64,000 nt of DNA from Alistipes megaguti (lineage in GTDB: Bacteria > Bacteroidota > Bacteroidia > Bacteroidales > Rikenellaceae), in assembly GCF_900604385.1 (NCBI RefSeq), contig NZ_LR027382.1, positions 806,001 to 870,000 of the forward strand, read 5' to 3'. The first letter of the stretch is position 1; each line of letters begins with the position of its first letter. Positions 26,315 through 34,616 of the stretch are shown here, in pieces. The notes beneath the pieces are model-generated. The model was not told where the DNA came from. It saw only the letters and a list, made by a program, of their open reading frames with translations, and searched no databases. Position numbers and translations under genes: made by a program.

Positions 26315-26340
26315 AGTTGCTGATTTTCGAATTTTTCAAT
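26315..26340 (+). terminator. Terminator or attenuator within the glycogen cluster
   Basis: TCAGCAAC, loop AGA, GTTGCTGA, followed by TTTTCGAATTTTT. It lies between the fusion gene and the debranching gene and would reduce read-through. Confidence 0.65.
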
Positions 26341-26375
26341 AACTTTAATGGACGAGAAAAAGCATTTTTTAGCAT

Positions 26376-28502
26376 ATGTCAGCATTAACCTTCGACAAAA
26401 GCGAACTCGGAAACCTGGAGTACTCCCTCCAGCGCGAAATGCTCGCTACCGACCGAATCGGCGGATACATGAGCACGACGATCGTCTGCTGCAACACGCG
26501 CCGCTATCACGGACTGATGGTCGCCCCCATCGACACCAGCGACCGCACCTATGTGCTGCTGTCGGCACTCGACGAAACCATCATCCAGCACGACCAGTCC
26601 TTCAACCTGGCCCTCCACCGCTACAAGGGGACCTATGAGCCCCGCGGCCACAAGTACATCACCGATTTCGAGTACACGCCTACCCCCACGATCACCTATC
26701 GCGTCGGCGGCGTGATCCTCAAAAAGGAGATGCTCTGGATCCACAAGCGCACGCAGCTCATGATCCGCTACACGCTCGTGGATGCCCACTCCGAAACCCG
26801 GCTCCGCCTCCGCCCGTTCCTCGCTTTCCGCGACAAGCACGAGCTGACCCATGCCAACATGAAGGCCGACGGACACTCCTATCCCGCTGTCAACGGCGTC
26901 AAGTGCCGCCTCTACGGCTCGTTCCCCTGGCTCTACCTCCAGACCAACAAGCCCGACACGGAATTCGTCCCGGCTCCCGACTGGTACTACAACTTCGAAT
27001 ACCTGCAGGATATCGCCCGCGGCTATGAGGGCCACGAGGATCTGATGACCACCGGATACTTCGAAACCGAACTCAAGAAGGGCGAAAGCATCATCTTCTC
27101 CGCCTCGCTCGACGAAATGGGCTCGACGAAGACCATCGACGAACTCTTCGCCGGCTCGATCGCCCGCCGTACCCACAAGATCGACTTCATCAGCTGCCTC
27201 GAACACTCGGCCCGTCAGTTCCTGATCCGCCGCCCGGGCAACCGCACCGAAGTCATCGCCGGGTACCCCTGGCACGGCGTCACGGGCCGCGAAACCTTCA
27301 TCTCGCTGCCCGGCATCACGCTGCGGCAGAACCACAAGGAGGATTGCATGGATGCCCTCGACACACAGACCCGCAACCTCTGTCACGGCATGTTCTGCGG
27401 AGGCTTCTCGGCCGCCCAGGGCGCCGACACCCCGCTGTGGTTCTTCTGGACGCTGCAGCAGCTCGAACCCCAGATCGGCGCCAAGGCCCTCTGGGAGCGT
27501 TACGGCGAGACCATGAAGCAGATCCTCGAGGCCTACCGCGAAGGGGTGGCCGGCCGTGTCATCCTCAACGAGAACGGGCTCGTCTGGGCTTCGTGCGAAA
27601 GTCAGCCGATGACCTGGATGGACGCCATGATCGACGGGAAACCCGTCACCCCGCGAAACGGCTATCAGGTCGAGGTCAACGCCCTGTGGTACAACGCCCT
27701 CTGCTATACCCTGAAGCTGGCTGCCGAAAACGGCGACAAGAAGTTCGTCAAGGCCTGGGAGAAGCTCCCCGAAAAGACAAAGGCCGCATTCAACGAACTC
27801 TTTACGCTGCCCGAAGGCTATCTGGCCGACTACATCGGATTCGAAGGCCCGGCCCGGGAGATCCGCCCCAACATGATCATCGCCTGCGGCCTGCCCTTCA
27901 AGATGATCGACGAGCAGACGCAGCTGGCCGTCATCCAGACCGTACGCCAGCACCTGCTCACCCCGAAGGGTCTGCGGACGCTCTCGCCCCGAAACCCCCT
28001 CTACAAGGGTTCGCAGGAGGGTTCGCCCCGCGAGCGCCAGTTCTCGGCCAAGAACGGTTCGGTATGGACCTGGCTGCTGGAGTTCTACGTACAGGCCTGC
28101 TTCGACATCAACGGCGACTCGTTCCTGCCCGAGGCCGAGGAGATTCTCGAAAACTTCAACGAGGACATCCAGACCTACGGAATCGGCTCGATCGGCGAAC
28201 TGTTCGATGCCGATCCTCCCTACTCGCCGCGCGGCGCCATTTCGCAGGCGTGGAGCGTGGGGGCCGTCCTGGACATCTACGCCATGATCCAGGAGCGCAA
28301 GGCCCGGATGGCCGCCGAGCCCAAAAAGAAGAGTACACGCAAAACGACCGCCAAAACCACGGCAGCCAAGGCCGCAGCCAAAACCACGGCAAAGGAGGCC
28401 GTAAAGAAAACTGAAGCGGTAAAAGAGGCAAAAACAGCTGAGGCCAAACCAGCCAAAAAGACGACCCGAAAGGCCGCAACCAAGAAGACGGCCGCAAAAT
28501 AG
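26376..28502 (+). CDS. Glycogen debranching enzyme with histone-H1-like tail
   Basis: A 708-residue amylo-alpha-1,6-glucosidase that hydrolyses the branch stubs of glycogen. The N-terminal GDE_N domain (about 10-230) contains GGYMSTTIVCCNTRRYHGLMVAP. The C-terminal (alpha/alpha)6 GDE_C domain (about 270-645) contains AGYPWHGVTGRETFISLPG, GLVWASCESQPMTWMDAM and NALWYNALCY. Residues 648-708 form an extra tail of almost only Lys, Ala and Thr (KKKSTRKTTAKTTAAKAAAK and similar), like histone-H1-type proteins and unusual for this enzyme. The frame through the tail is clean. It lies between the fusion enzyme and the GT4 gene of the glycogen cluster. Confidence 0.92.
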   Translation: MSALTFDKSELGNLEYSLQREMLATDRIGGYMSTTIVCCNTRRYHGLMVAPIDTSDRTYVLLSALDETIIQHDQSFNLALHRYKGTYEPRGHKYITDFEYTPTPTITYRVGGVILKKEMLWIHKRTQLMIRYTLVDAHSETRLRLRPFLAFRDKHELTHANMKADGHSYPAVNGVKCRLYGSFPWLYLQTNKPDTEFVPAPDWYYNFEYLQDIARGYEGHEDLMTTGYFETELKKGESIIFSASLDEMGSTKTIDELFAGSIARRTHKIDFISCLEHSARQFLIRRPGNRTEVIAGYPWHGVTGRETFISLPGITLRQNHKEDCMDALDTQTRNLCHGMFCGGFSAAQGADTPLWFFWTLQQLEPQIGAKALWERYGETMKQILEAYREGVAGRVILNENGLVWASCESQPMTWMDAMIDGKPVTPRNGYQVEVNALWYNALCYTLKLAAENGDKKFVKAWEKLPEKTKAAFNELFTLPEGYLADYIGFEGPAREIRPNMIIACGLPFKMIDEQTQLAVIQTVRQHLLTPKGLRTLSPRNPLYKGSQEGSPRERQFSAKNGSVWTWLLEFYVQACFDINGDSFLPEAEEILENFNEDIQTYGIGSIGELFDADPPYSPRGAISQAWSVGAVLDIYAMIQERKARMAAEPKKKSTRKTTAKTTAAKAAAKTTAKEAVKKTEAVKEAKTAEAKPAKKTTRKAATKKTAAK

Positions 28503-28518
28503 CAGCCGCAGCCCGACG

Positions 28519-28584
28519 GTCCGGAAGAGATGAGACCCGAAAAGTCTTCCCGCGCTCATGTATCGCGGCACGGGTCTTCCGGAC
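28519..28584 (+). other. Structured intergenic hairpin in the glycogen cluster
   Basis: GTCCGGAAGA (28519-28528) pairs with TCTTCCGGAC (28575-28584), and ACCCG with CGGGT can extend it inside. No T-run follows. The rest of the gap to 28805 is purine-rich with no gene. Confidence 0.5.
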
Positions 28585-28805
28585 ACCAGCCTGGGCCCTC
28601 GCGGGATCGTATGCGATCACCGCAGGAGCAATGCAGAGAGTGAAAAGGTGTCCTCGAACCGGCGACGGCCATCACCCTCTCCTCGGACCAGAAGGGCGGA
28701 GAGACGGGATCCGCCGACGCAAAGAGAATGCCAAGTGCCAGAGAACCAGAGGAAAAGCCGGACAAAAGCGTATACGCAACGATACACAGATAAAACAAGG
28801 AATAT

Positions 28806-30125
28806 ATGAAAGTATTAATGTTCGGATGGGAGTTCCCGCCCCATATTGCGGGCGGTTTGGGAACGGCCTGCTACGGAATGACCCGCGGTCTGGCTCGCAA
28901 CGGTGTGGATGTGACCTTCGTGGTCCCGCACGCCTACGGCGACGAGGATCAGCGCTTCACCCACGTCCTGAATGCCAGTGAAGTCGAAGCCCTCTACGGT
29001 TCGACCGGCAGCGGTGCCGACGACATCCTCGAAAAGATGTCGTTCATCCACATCGACTCCAACATGGTCCCCTACATCTCCCCCGAAGAGTATCAGTCCT
29101 ACCACGAACAGTATGTCAAGTCGGGTCAGCGGACCTGGTCGACAACCGACGCCTGGAAACAGCGTTACACCTTCTCGGGCAAGTACGGCGCCAATCTGAT
29201 GGAAGAGGTGGCCCGCTACGCCGTCGTTGCGGCCCAGGTGGCCCACGATCTGGAGGGGCAGTTCGACGTCATCCACGCCCACGACTGGCTGACCTACTAC
29301 GCCGGAATCGCTGCCAAGCGTATCTCCGGAAAACCGCTGGTCGTCCACATGCACGCCACGGAATTCGACCGCAGCGGCGAGAACATCAACACGCAGGTCT
29401 ATGCCATCGAGCGCGCCGGCATGGAGGCCGCCGACCGCGTCATCGCCGTCTCGAACCTCACCCGCAACATCGTCATCAACCGCTACGGAATCCCGGCCGA
29501 CAAGGTCGTGACGGTGCACAACGCCGTGCGTTTCGCCGAACACGAAACGGCGGTACCCGAACGCGGCGTGACGGACAAGATCGTCACCTTCCTCGGCCGA
29601 ATCACCTATCAGAAGGGCCCCGACTACTTCGTCGAGGCGGCCGCCAAGGTCCTCAAACGCGTGCCCAACGTCCGCTTCGTGATGGCCGGATCGGGCGACA
29701 TGATGAACCACATCGTCCGCCGCGTCGCACGCCTCGGAATCGCCGACCGTTTCCACTTCACCGGATTCCTCCGCGGCGAAGACGTCCACAAGATGTTCCA
29801 GTTGTCGGACGTCTACGTCATGCCTTCGGTCTCGGAGCCGTTCGGCATCTCGCCCCTCGAGGCCATGCGTTCGAACGTCCCGGTGATCATCTCCAAGCAA
29901 AGCGGTGTGGCCGAAGTGCTCGATTATGCCGTCAAGGTCGACTACTGGGATGTCGACGCCCTGGCCGATGCCATCTACGGTCTGATCGAATACCCGGCGC
30001 TGGCCAAAATGTTCGCGTCGAAAGGACTCGAAGAGGTGACGAACCTCAAGTGGAACGATGCCGCGGCCAAAATCAAGAAGGTCTACGAAGACGTCATCGA
30101 AGAGAACAAAAATCAATCAAAATAG
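28806..30125 (+). CDS. GT4-family glycosyltransferase (glucan synthase-like)
   Basis: A 439-residue GT-B glycosyltransferase. The N-terminal KVLMFGWEFPPHIAGGLGTACYGMTRGL has the KTGGL-like acceptor loop form seen in starch and glycogen synthases. IHAHDWLTYYAG follows, and the C-terminal GT4 domain has FLGRITYQKGPDYFVEAAAKV and PSVSEPFGISPLEAM with the EX7E-like donor motif. It is probably a glucosyltransferase for alpha-glucan. The adjacent GH57 and debranching genes support this and recur together in Bacteroidota. Together with the GT3 half at 22012 the cluster has two potential synthases. Confidence 0.88.
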   Translation: MKVLMFGWEFPPHIAGGLGTACYGMTRGLARNGVDVTFVVPHAYGDEDQRFTHVLNASEVEALYGSTGSGADDILEKMSFIHIDSNMVPYISPEEYQSYHEQYVKSGQRTWSTTDAWKQRYTFSGKYGANLMEEVARYAVVAAQVAHDLEGQFDVIHAHDWLTYYAGIAAKRISGKPLVVHMHATEFDRSGENINTQVYAIERAGMEAADRVIAVSNLTRNIVINRYGIPADKVVTVHNAVRFAEHETAVPERGVTDKIVTFLGRITYQKGPDYFVEAAAKVLKRVPNVRFVMAGSGDMMNHIVRRVARLGIADRFHFTGFLRGEDVHKMFQLSDVYVMPSVSEPFGISPLEAMRSNVPVIISKQSGVAEVLDYAVKVDYWDVDALADAIYGLIEYPALAKMFASKGLEEVTNLKWNDAAAKIKKVYEDVIEENKNQSK

Positions 30126-30137
30126 ACATTCACCAAC

Positions 30138-31352
30138 ATGAAAACCGTTTGCCTCTACTTTCAGGTACATCAGCCCTGGCGTCTGAAAAAGTACCGCTTC
30201 TTCAACATGGGCAAGGACCATAACTACCTGGATGACCTGCAGAACCGTGCCATCATGCAGAAGGTCGCCCGGCAGTGCTATCTGCCGATGAACGCCCTGC
30301 TGCTGAAGCTCATCAAGGAGAACAAGAGCAAGTTCCGCTGCTCGTTCTCGATCACCGGCAGCGCCATCGAGCAGATGAAGGCCTTCGCCCCCGAAGTCCT
30401 CGAATCGTTCAAGGAGCTCGCCGCTACGGGATGCGTGGAGTTCCTGGCCGAAACCTACTCCCACTCGCTCGCCTCGCTCGCCTCAAAGGAGGATTTCGAA
30501 GAGCAGGTCAAACTCCACGTCAACCTCATCAAGAAGGAGTTCGGTGTCAAGCCCACCGCCTTCCGCAACACGGAGCTGATCTACTCGGACGAGATCGGCG
30601 CCATGGTCGCCGGCATGGGATTCCGCACGATGCTGGCCGAAGGCGCCAAGCACGTCCTGGGTTGGAAATCCCCCAACTACGTCTATGCCAACGCCATCGA
30701 CCAGAAACTGCGCCTGCTGCTGCGCAACTACAAACTCTCGGACGACATCGCCTTCCGCTTCTCGAACCGCAGCTGGGACCAGTGGCCGCTGACGGCCGAC
30801 AAGTATGTCGGATGGCTCGCCTCGGAGGATACCCCCGGCGAGGTGATCAACCTCTTCATGGATTACGAAACCTTCGGTGAGCACCAGACGGCCGATACCG
30901 GCATCTTCGAGTTCATGCGTGCCCTGCCGAAGGCCATCCTGGCCAAGAAGAACGGACTCGAATTCGCGACCGTCACCGAAGCGGCCAAGAAACATCAACC
31001 CGTAGCCGTACTCCACTGCCCGCACGTGATGTCGTGGGCCGACGAGGAGCGTGACGTGACCGCATGGCTGGGCAACGAACTTCAGAACGAGGCTTTCTCG
31101 AAACTCTATGCCCAGAAGGAGAAGGTCAAGGCGCTGAAGAGTCCCGATTTCGACTACGTATGGAGCTTCATGCAGACCTCCGACCACTTCTATTATATGG
31201 CCACGAAGTGGCTCTCGGACGGCGACGTGCACTCCTACTTCAACCCCTATGACTCGGCTTACGATGCCTTCATCAACTACATGAACGTCCTCTCGGACTT
31301 TATCATCGAGTTGGATAAGGCGCTGGCCGTCAAAAATGCCAAAAAAGCATAA
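30138..31352 (+). CDS. GH57 family alpha-amylase / glucanotransferase
   Basis: A 404-residue GH57 enzyme. The N-terminal YFQVHQPWRL contains the conserved HQP motif. Glu146 in AFRNTELIY is the expected nucleophile and Asp242 in LFMDYETFGEHQ the expected acid/base. This is shorter than most GH57 amylases, covering mainly the catalytic barrel and helical domain. No signal peptide, so it acts in the cytoplasm on stored glucan. It starts 12 bases after the GT4 stop, so it is cotranscribed and ends the glycogen cluster before a strong terminator. It could act as amylase, 4-alpha-glucanotransferase or branching enzyme. The motifs do not decide. Confidence 0.9.
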   Translation: MKTVCLYFQVHQPWRLKKYRFFNMGKDHNYLDDLQNRAIMQKVARQCYLPMNALLLKLIKENKSKFRCSFSITGSAIEQMKAFAPEVLESFKELAATGCVEFLAETYSHSLASLASKEDFEEQVKLHVNLIKKEFGVKPTAFRNTELIYSDEIGAMVAGMGFRTMLAEGAKHVLGWKSPNYVYANAIDQKLRLLLRNYKLSDDIAFRFSNRSWDQWPLTADKYVGWLASEDTPGEVINLFMDYETFGEHQTADTGIFEFMRALPKAILAKKNGLEFATVTEAAKKHQPVAVLHCPHVMSWADEERDVTAWLGNELQNEAFSKLYAQKEKVKALKSPDFDYVWSFMQTSDHFYYMATKWLSDGDVHSYFNPYDSAYDAFINYMNVLSDFIIELDKALAVKNAKKA

Positions 31353-31384
31353 GAGGAAGGGGTGTTTCACGCCGAACGAAAAAG

Positions 31385-31416
31385 GAGCTCGCAACTGACA
31401 GCGAGCTCATTTTTTT
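31385..31416 (+). terminator. Intrinsic terminator of the glycogen cluster
   Basis: GAGCTCGC, loop AACTGACA, GCGAGCTC, then ATTTTTTT. Confidence 0.85.
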
Positions 31417-31839
31417 GAAGGAAGGGCGGGGAGGAGCGCCACAAGTCGATGCTGGCGTCAGAAGGCTGAAGACAGCTGACAACCCATCGGGTACAATCGG
31501 AAAGGAGAGCCGGAGAAAGGAGGAGCCGGAGAAAGATCCGGGAAAACGAGCTTCGGGAAGAGACCGTACACAAGAAAAAGCAGCCCCGGTCGGAAGCAAG
31601 AACGGGTGCGGAAAAGAGGCAAAGGGACGAGTTCGGGGAACAAGGTGGAGCAGGAAAAGGCCGTTCGGAACAGAGCGAACACGGGAAAAGACAAAGAGAC
31701 CCCAAGGAGAAGGAAAGGACAGAAAAGACGAGTTCAGTCAACTGCAAGGTTGAAAAAGAACAACACCGGAGAGACCACACCGGCGAACAGTCTGACCAGT
31801 TGGGATCTGGCCAAATCGCCGCCCAAGATTGCACACCCC
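31417..31839. other. Purine-rich spacer without a convincing gene
   Basis: The plus strand is rich in GGA, GAA and AAG blocks up to about 31750, including a direct repeat of GAGCCGGAGAAAG (near 31507 and 31524). Frames on both strands are byproducts of this bias. It lies between the glycogen terminator and the end of the HxlR gene. Confidence 0.5.
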
Positions 31840-32205
31840 TCAATGACGGGCACGCTCCTCGAAAATCGAGGCTTTGTTGGCCTGAGCCCACTCCACCAGT
31901 CCGAAGATGTGGGGCAACAGACTCGATCCCCGCTCGGTGAGGCGGTACTCGACCCGCGGCGGGACCTCGGCAAAAACCTCGCGCGCGATCAGCCCGTCGG
32001 CCTCCAGCATCCGCAGCGTGACGGTCAGCATCCGGTGCGAAATATCCTCCAGCGAACGGTGAATCTCGTTGAAACGCATCGTTCCGTTGGCGTGCAGTGT
32101 CAGCAGAACGAGCATCGACCACTTGTCCCCGATCCGACTCAGAACATCCCGAACCGGACAACTCCCCGTGGGAGGAAATTTTTTCAACTTTTTTCTCGTC
32201 TCCAT
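31840..32205 (-). CDS. HxlR-family transcriptional regulator
   Basis: A 121-residue winged-helix regulator. The family signature [22 protein letters not shown] runs from Cys16, the residue that senses thiol-reactive or oxidising compounds in YodB/HypR-type members. [31 protein letters not shown] is the DNA-binding helix pair plus wing. ATG 32205 is preferred. A TTG at 32223 in the same frame is possible but would overlap the operator-like palindrome. It is divergent from a DJ-1/PfpI gene, and the gap holds two palindromes likely bound by this protein, so it probably represses both genes and releases under redox or electrophile stress. Confidence 0.9.
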   Translation of the reverse strand: METRKKLKKFPPTGSCPVRDVLSRIGDKWSMLVLLTLHANGTMRFNEIHRSLEDISHRMLTVTLRMLEADGLIAREVFAEVPPRVEYRLTERGSSLLPHIFGLVEWAQANKASIFEERARH

Positions 32206-32223
32206 CCTGTTCTCTTTCAACAA

Positions 32224-32243
32224 AGGTTACCTCCGTGTAACCT
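32224..32243. promoter_or_regulatory. Palindromic operator candidate 1 (HxlR)
   Basis: AGGTTAC, six bases, GTAACCT: a perfect 7-bp inverted repeat just upstream of the HxlR start, well placed for autoregulation. Confidence 0.65.
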
Positions 32244-32286
32244 GCTAACAGGCAGGTGCGTTCTTGTTTATTTGAAAATGCGCCCC

Positions 32287-32306
32287 TACCTTTGCATACA
32301 AAGGTA
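32287..32306. promoter_or_regulatory. Palindromic operator candidate 2 overlapping the -7 box
   Basis: TACCTTTG, CATA, CAAAGGTA: a perfect 8-bp inverted repeat whose left half is itself a consensus Bacteroidota -7 box, with TTG at about 32264-32266 as the -33 element. A protein bound here would block the promoter of the DJ-1/PfpI gene. Confidence 0.65.
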
Positions 32307-32352
32307 AGAAACTTACGGAAAATAACCGACAAACCATTCAAAAAAGAGAAAC

Positions 32353-32880
32353 ATGGCCAAGAAAGTTGCAGTTGCAGCCGTCAATCCCGTAAACGGGATG
32401 GGGCTGTTCCAGTATCTGGAAGCATTTTATGAAAACAAGATTCCCTACAAGGTATTCGCCGTAGCCCCCACGCGGGAGATCCGCACCAACTCGGGCGTCA
32501 CACTGACTGTCGACGGAGTGATCGCCGATCTGAAAGGACACGAGGAGGAGTACGATGCGCTGGTTTTCGCCTGCGGAGATGCCGTTCCGGTCTTCGCCCA
32601 GCACGCCTCGGATCCCTGGAATCAGGATCTGATGGCCGTATTGAAGCGTTTCGGGGAGAAAGGCAAACTGATGATCGGCCACTGCGCCGCCGGACTGATG
32701 TTCGGATTCGCCGGCATCGCCGCCGGAAAACGCGTCGCCGTACACCCGATGGCCAAGGCCGGTGTGCAGGGGCCGATTGCCACCGACGCTCCGTCGGAGA
32801 TCGACGGCAACTACTTCACCGCCCAGCAGGAGCACACCATTCCGACGATGATCGACCGCGTCATCGAGGCGTTGAAGTAG
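32353..32880 (+). CDS. DJ-1/PfpI family protein
   Basis: A 175-residue class I glutamine amidotransferase-like protein of the DJ-1/PfpI group. Cys111 in MIGHCAAGLMF sits at the nucleophile elbow, and EEEYDALVFACGDA and the final HTIPTMIDRVIEALK strand-helix match the family. Relatives act as glyoxalase III, deglycases, proteases or redox chaperones, and the sequence does not decide between them. Divergence from an HxlR regulator with a probable sensor Cys suggests a role against reactive carbonyls or oxidants. Monocistronic. Confidence 0.88.
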   Translation: MAKKVAVAAVNPVNGMGLFQYLEAFYENKIPYKVFAVAPTREIRTNSGVTLTVDGVIADLKGHEEEYDALVFACGDAVPVFAQHASDPWNQDLMAVLKRFGEKGKLMIGHCAAGLMFGFAGIAAGKRVAVHPMAKAGVQGPIATDAPSEIDGNYFTAQQEHTIPTMIDRVIEALK

Positions 32881-33052
32881 TTGTACAAAAAGGACATCGG
32901 GCTGCCGGTCACAAACCGGAGGGGGGGGTGAGGCGGCCGAAAGGTCAGCCGGAAAAACGGCCCCGATAAGAAGCCTCCGAAAGGACGACAGGGAAAAGGA
33001 GTCCGGAAGAAAAACCCGCCCGAGAATTCCGGGACAGAAGACCTGCCCAAAG
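32881..33052. other. Purine-rich spacer
   Basis: Plus-strand purine bias again (GGAGGGGGGG, GGAAAAGGAGTCCGGAAGAAA). No gene. Confidence 0.5.
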
Positions 33053-33087
33053 AAAACGACCGCCGGAGAGACTCCGGCGGTCGTTTT
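33053..33087. terminator. Strong intrinsic terminator
   Basis: A perfect 16-bp stem, AAAACGACCGCCGGAG with CTCCGGCGGTCGTTTT and loop AGA. It ends the DJ-1/PfpI transcript and may act on both strands. Confidence 0.85.
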
Positions 33088-33428
33088 GCCTGTTACAACG
33101 GTTCAAGCTCTGGGTTGTGGCTTCTCCCCGTTGGCTATCACTCCGATACGCGGCTCGATACTCCTGCGGCAGATCATTGCCCCGGCAAGCAGATCGCCGC
33201 TCCGTTCGGGCAAATGGGCCGAACCGACCCTACGGCCGCACGTCCTGCACAGATCAGCACTCCGACAGACCACCATCCCCACAGATCGCCGCCCGCCCGG
33301 GCAAAAAAACGAAAGTATCCGATAACTGCCCTCCTCGCCGTCTTACCGTCCTTACTGTCCTCGCCATCCTGCCGTCCTCACCGCCTTGCCGTCTCGGCGT
33401 CCTGCCGCTACGTTACCTCGGCGTCCCG
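33088..33428. other. Spacer with pyrimidine-rich degenerate repeat
   Basis: Non-coding. From about 33330 to 33425 variants of CCGTCCTCG follow each other every 9-10 bases (CCGTCTTAC, CCGTCCTTACTG, CCATCCTG and so on). It lies directly downstream of the AraC gene on the minus strand. Confidence 0.45.
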
Positions 33429-34343
33429 CTACCCTTTGCGCTTGTAGCGCGAAGGCGAAGTGCCGGTATGCTGCTTGAAATACTTGCCGAAGAAGGATTG
33501 CGTCGAAAAGTTCAGGTGGTAGGCAATCTCCTGGATGCTCATCCCCGAATATTTCAACAGGGCCTTGGCCTCGAGGATCACCGATTCGTCGATCCACCGC
33601 GCCGCCGTCTTGCCGCTCACCTCCTTGACCACCGACGAAAGGTACTTCGGCGTGATGTTCAACTGCTTGGCGTAGAAGCTGACGTTGCGTTCGCGTTTGC
33701 TGTACTGCTGCAGCAGCGACATGAACTCGTCAAAAAGCACCTCGCAGCGCCCCTGCTTCATCTCACCGGGCTGCTCGCGCAGATTGATCTCCGTGATGAT
33801 ATAGAAAGCCGCGGTGAAGAGCGTACGGATGATCTCGTGACGATAGCGCTCCTTGTCACTCAACAGCATCGTCTTGATCATCAGAAACAACTGCCGGATC
33901 TCGTCAACATCCTGCTGCGTCACCTCCAGCACCGGGGCTTTGCCAAAGCGCATGTAGACCGGAAGCGAAGTCGAGAGGTCAATCTGGATCTCGTTGACAA
34001 ACGACTTGGAGAAGGCCAGCAGGTAGGCGGCGGCATTCGGCGAGCATTTCACCGTGCGGATGATCGAATCGGGATTGAAGAAGACGATCATATTGGGACG
34101 CACCGTATAGTTCTGCATGTCGATCGACACAACCGCTTCTCCGGAGATCATGATGATGGCCGTGAAGCCGTCGACCGTCGTCGGATAGTTGGCCGTAGTG
34201 TTCTTGTCGGCCGTCAGCGTCGTGATGACCAGATCGTCCGAAAGATAGAAGACATTGTTCATCTCCTTCTTGATCCGGGAGATGGAGACTTTATGAAGGC
34301 CTTCCCGTCCGCTGCCGCGCGTCGTTTTGCCATGTTCCGCCAT
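33429..34343 (-). CDS. AraC-family transcriptional regulator
   Basis: A 304-residue regulator. An N-terminal cupin-like sensing domain (about 40-150, GFTAIIMISGEAVVSIDMQNYTVRPNMIVFFNPD) and helical linker precede the C-terminal double helix-turn-helix (about 205-302): FYAKQLNITPKYLSSVVKEVSGKTAARWIDE and SIQEIAYHLNFSTQSFFGKYFKQHTGTSPSRYK. This arrangement is common in Bacteroidota one-component regulators. Target genes are not evident, as neighbours on both sides point away or are separated by terminators. Promoter box TATATTTG at 34361-34368 on the minus strand. Confidence 0.92.
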   Translation of the reverse strand: MAEHGKTTRGSGREGLHKVSISRIKKEMNNVFYLSDDLVITTLTADKNTTANYPTTVDGFTAIIMISGEAVVSIDMQNYTVRPNMIVFFNPDSIIRTVKCSPNAAAYLLAFSKSFVNEIQIDLSTSLPVYMRFGKAPVLEVTQQDVDEIRQLFLMIKTMLLSDKERYRHEIIRTLFTAAFYIITEINLREQPGEMKQGRCEVLFDEFMSLLQQYSKRERNVSFYAKQLNITPKYLSSVVKEVSGKTAARWIDESVILEAKALLKYSGMSIQEIAYHLNFSTQSFFGKYFKQHTGTSPSRYKRKG

Positions 34344-34360
34344 AAGGTCGTGTTTTTTGA

Positions 34361-34368
34361 CAAATATA
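34361..34368 (-). promoter_or_regulatory. -7 box of the AraC gene
   Basis: Minus-strand TATATTTG, 17 bases upstream of ATG 34343. Confidence 0.55.
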
Positions 34369-34536
34369 GCATTTTACCGGGCGAAAAAGCAAATCAGGAC
34401 ATAAAAAAACACCCGAATGTGTAAAAAGTTGCAACAAGATCAAATTTTGCAAAATTGGCAAACCAAATCAGAATTGAATCGGATCATGGAAGAGACAGCA
34501 GGACGAAGATTTGCAGATCCATCGGCCGTGAACCGG

Positions 34537-34606
34537 TCCCCGAAAAGCAACCTCCCCGAAAAGCAACCGGCCCCCCAAAAGCAACCGGCCCCCCAAAAGC
34601 AACCGG
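34537..34606. repeat. Tandem repeat, 18-bp unit, about four copies
   Basis: One 16-base copy (34537-34552) is followed by 18-base copies of (T/C)CCCC(G/C)AAAAGCAACCGG at 34553-34570, 34571-34588 and 34589-34606. The last two are identical. It sits just after the lipid kinase stop, outside any gene I accept. Confidence 0.75.
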
Positions 34607-34616
34607 CAGCGGAAGA

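Noticed and set aside
26348..26638. Leader peptide or alternative start of the debranching gene from ATG 26348
   Set aside because: It is in another phase than the enzyme and soon becomes Arg/Pro-rich. The enzyme clearly starts at 26376.
33310..34606. CRISPR array
   Set aside because: The repeats are either degenerate 9-10-base units or directly adjacent 18-base units without spacers, and no cas gene is present.
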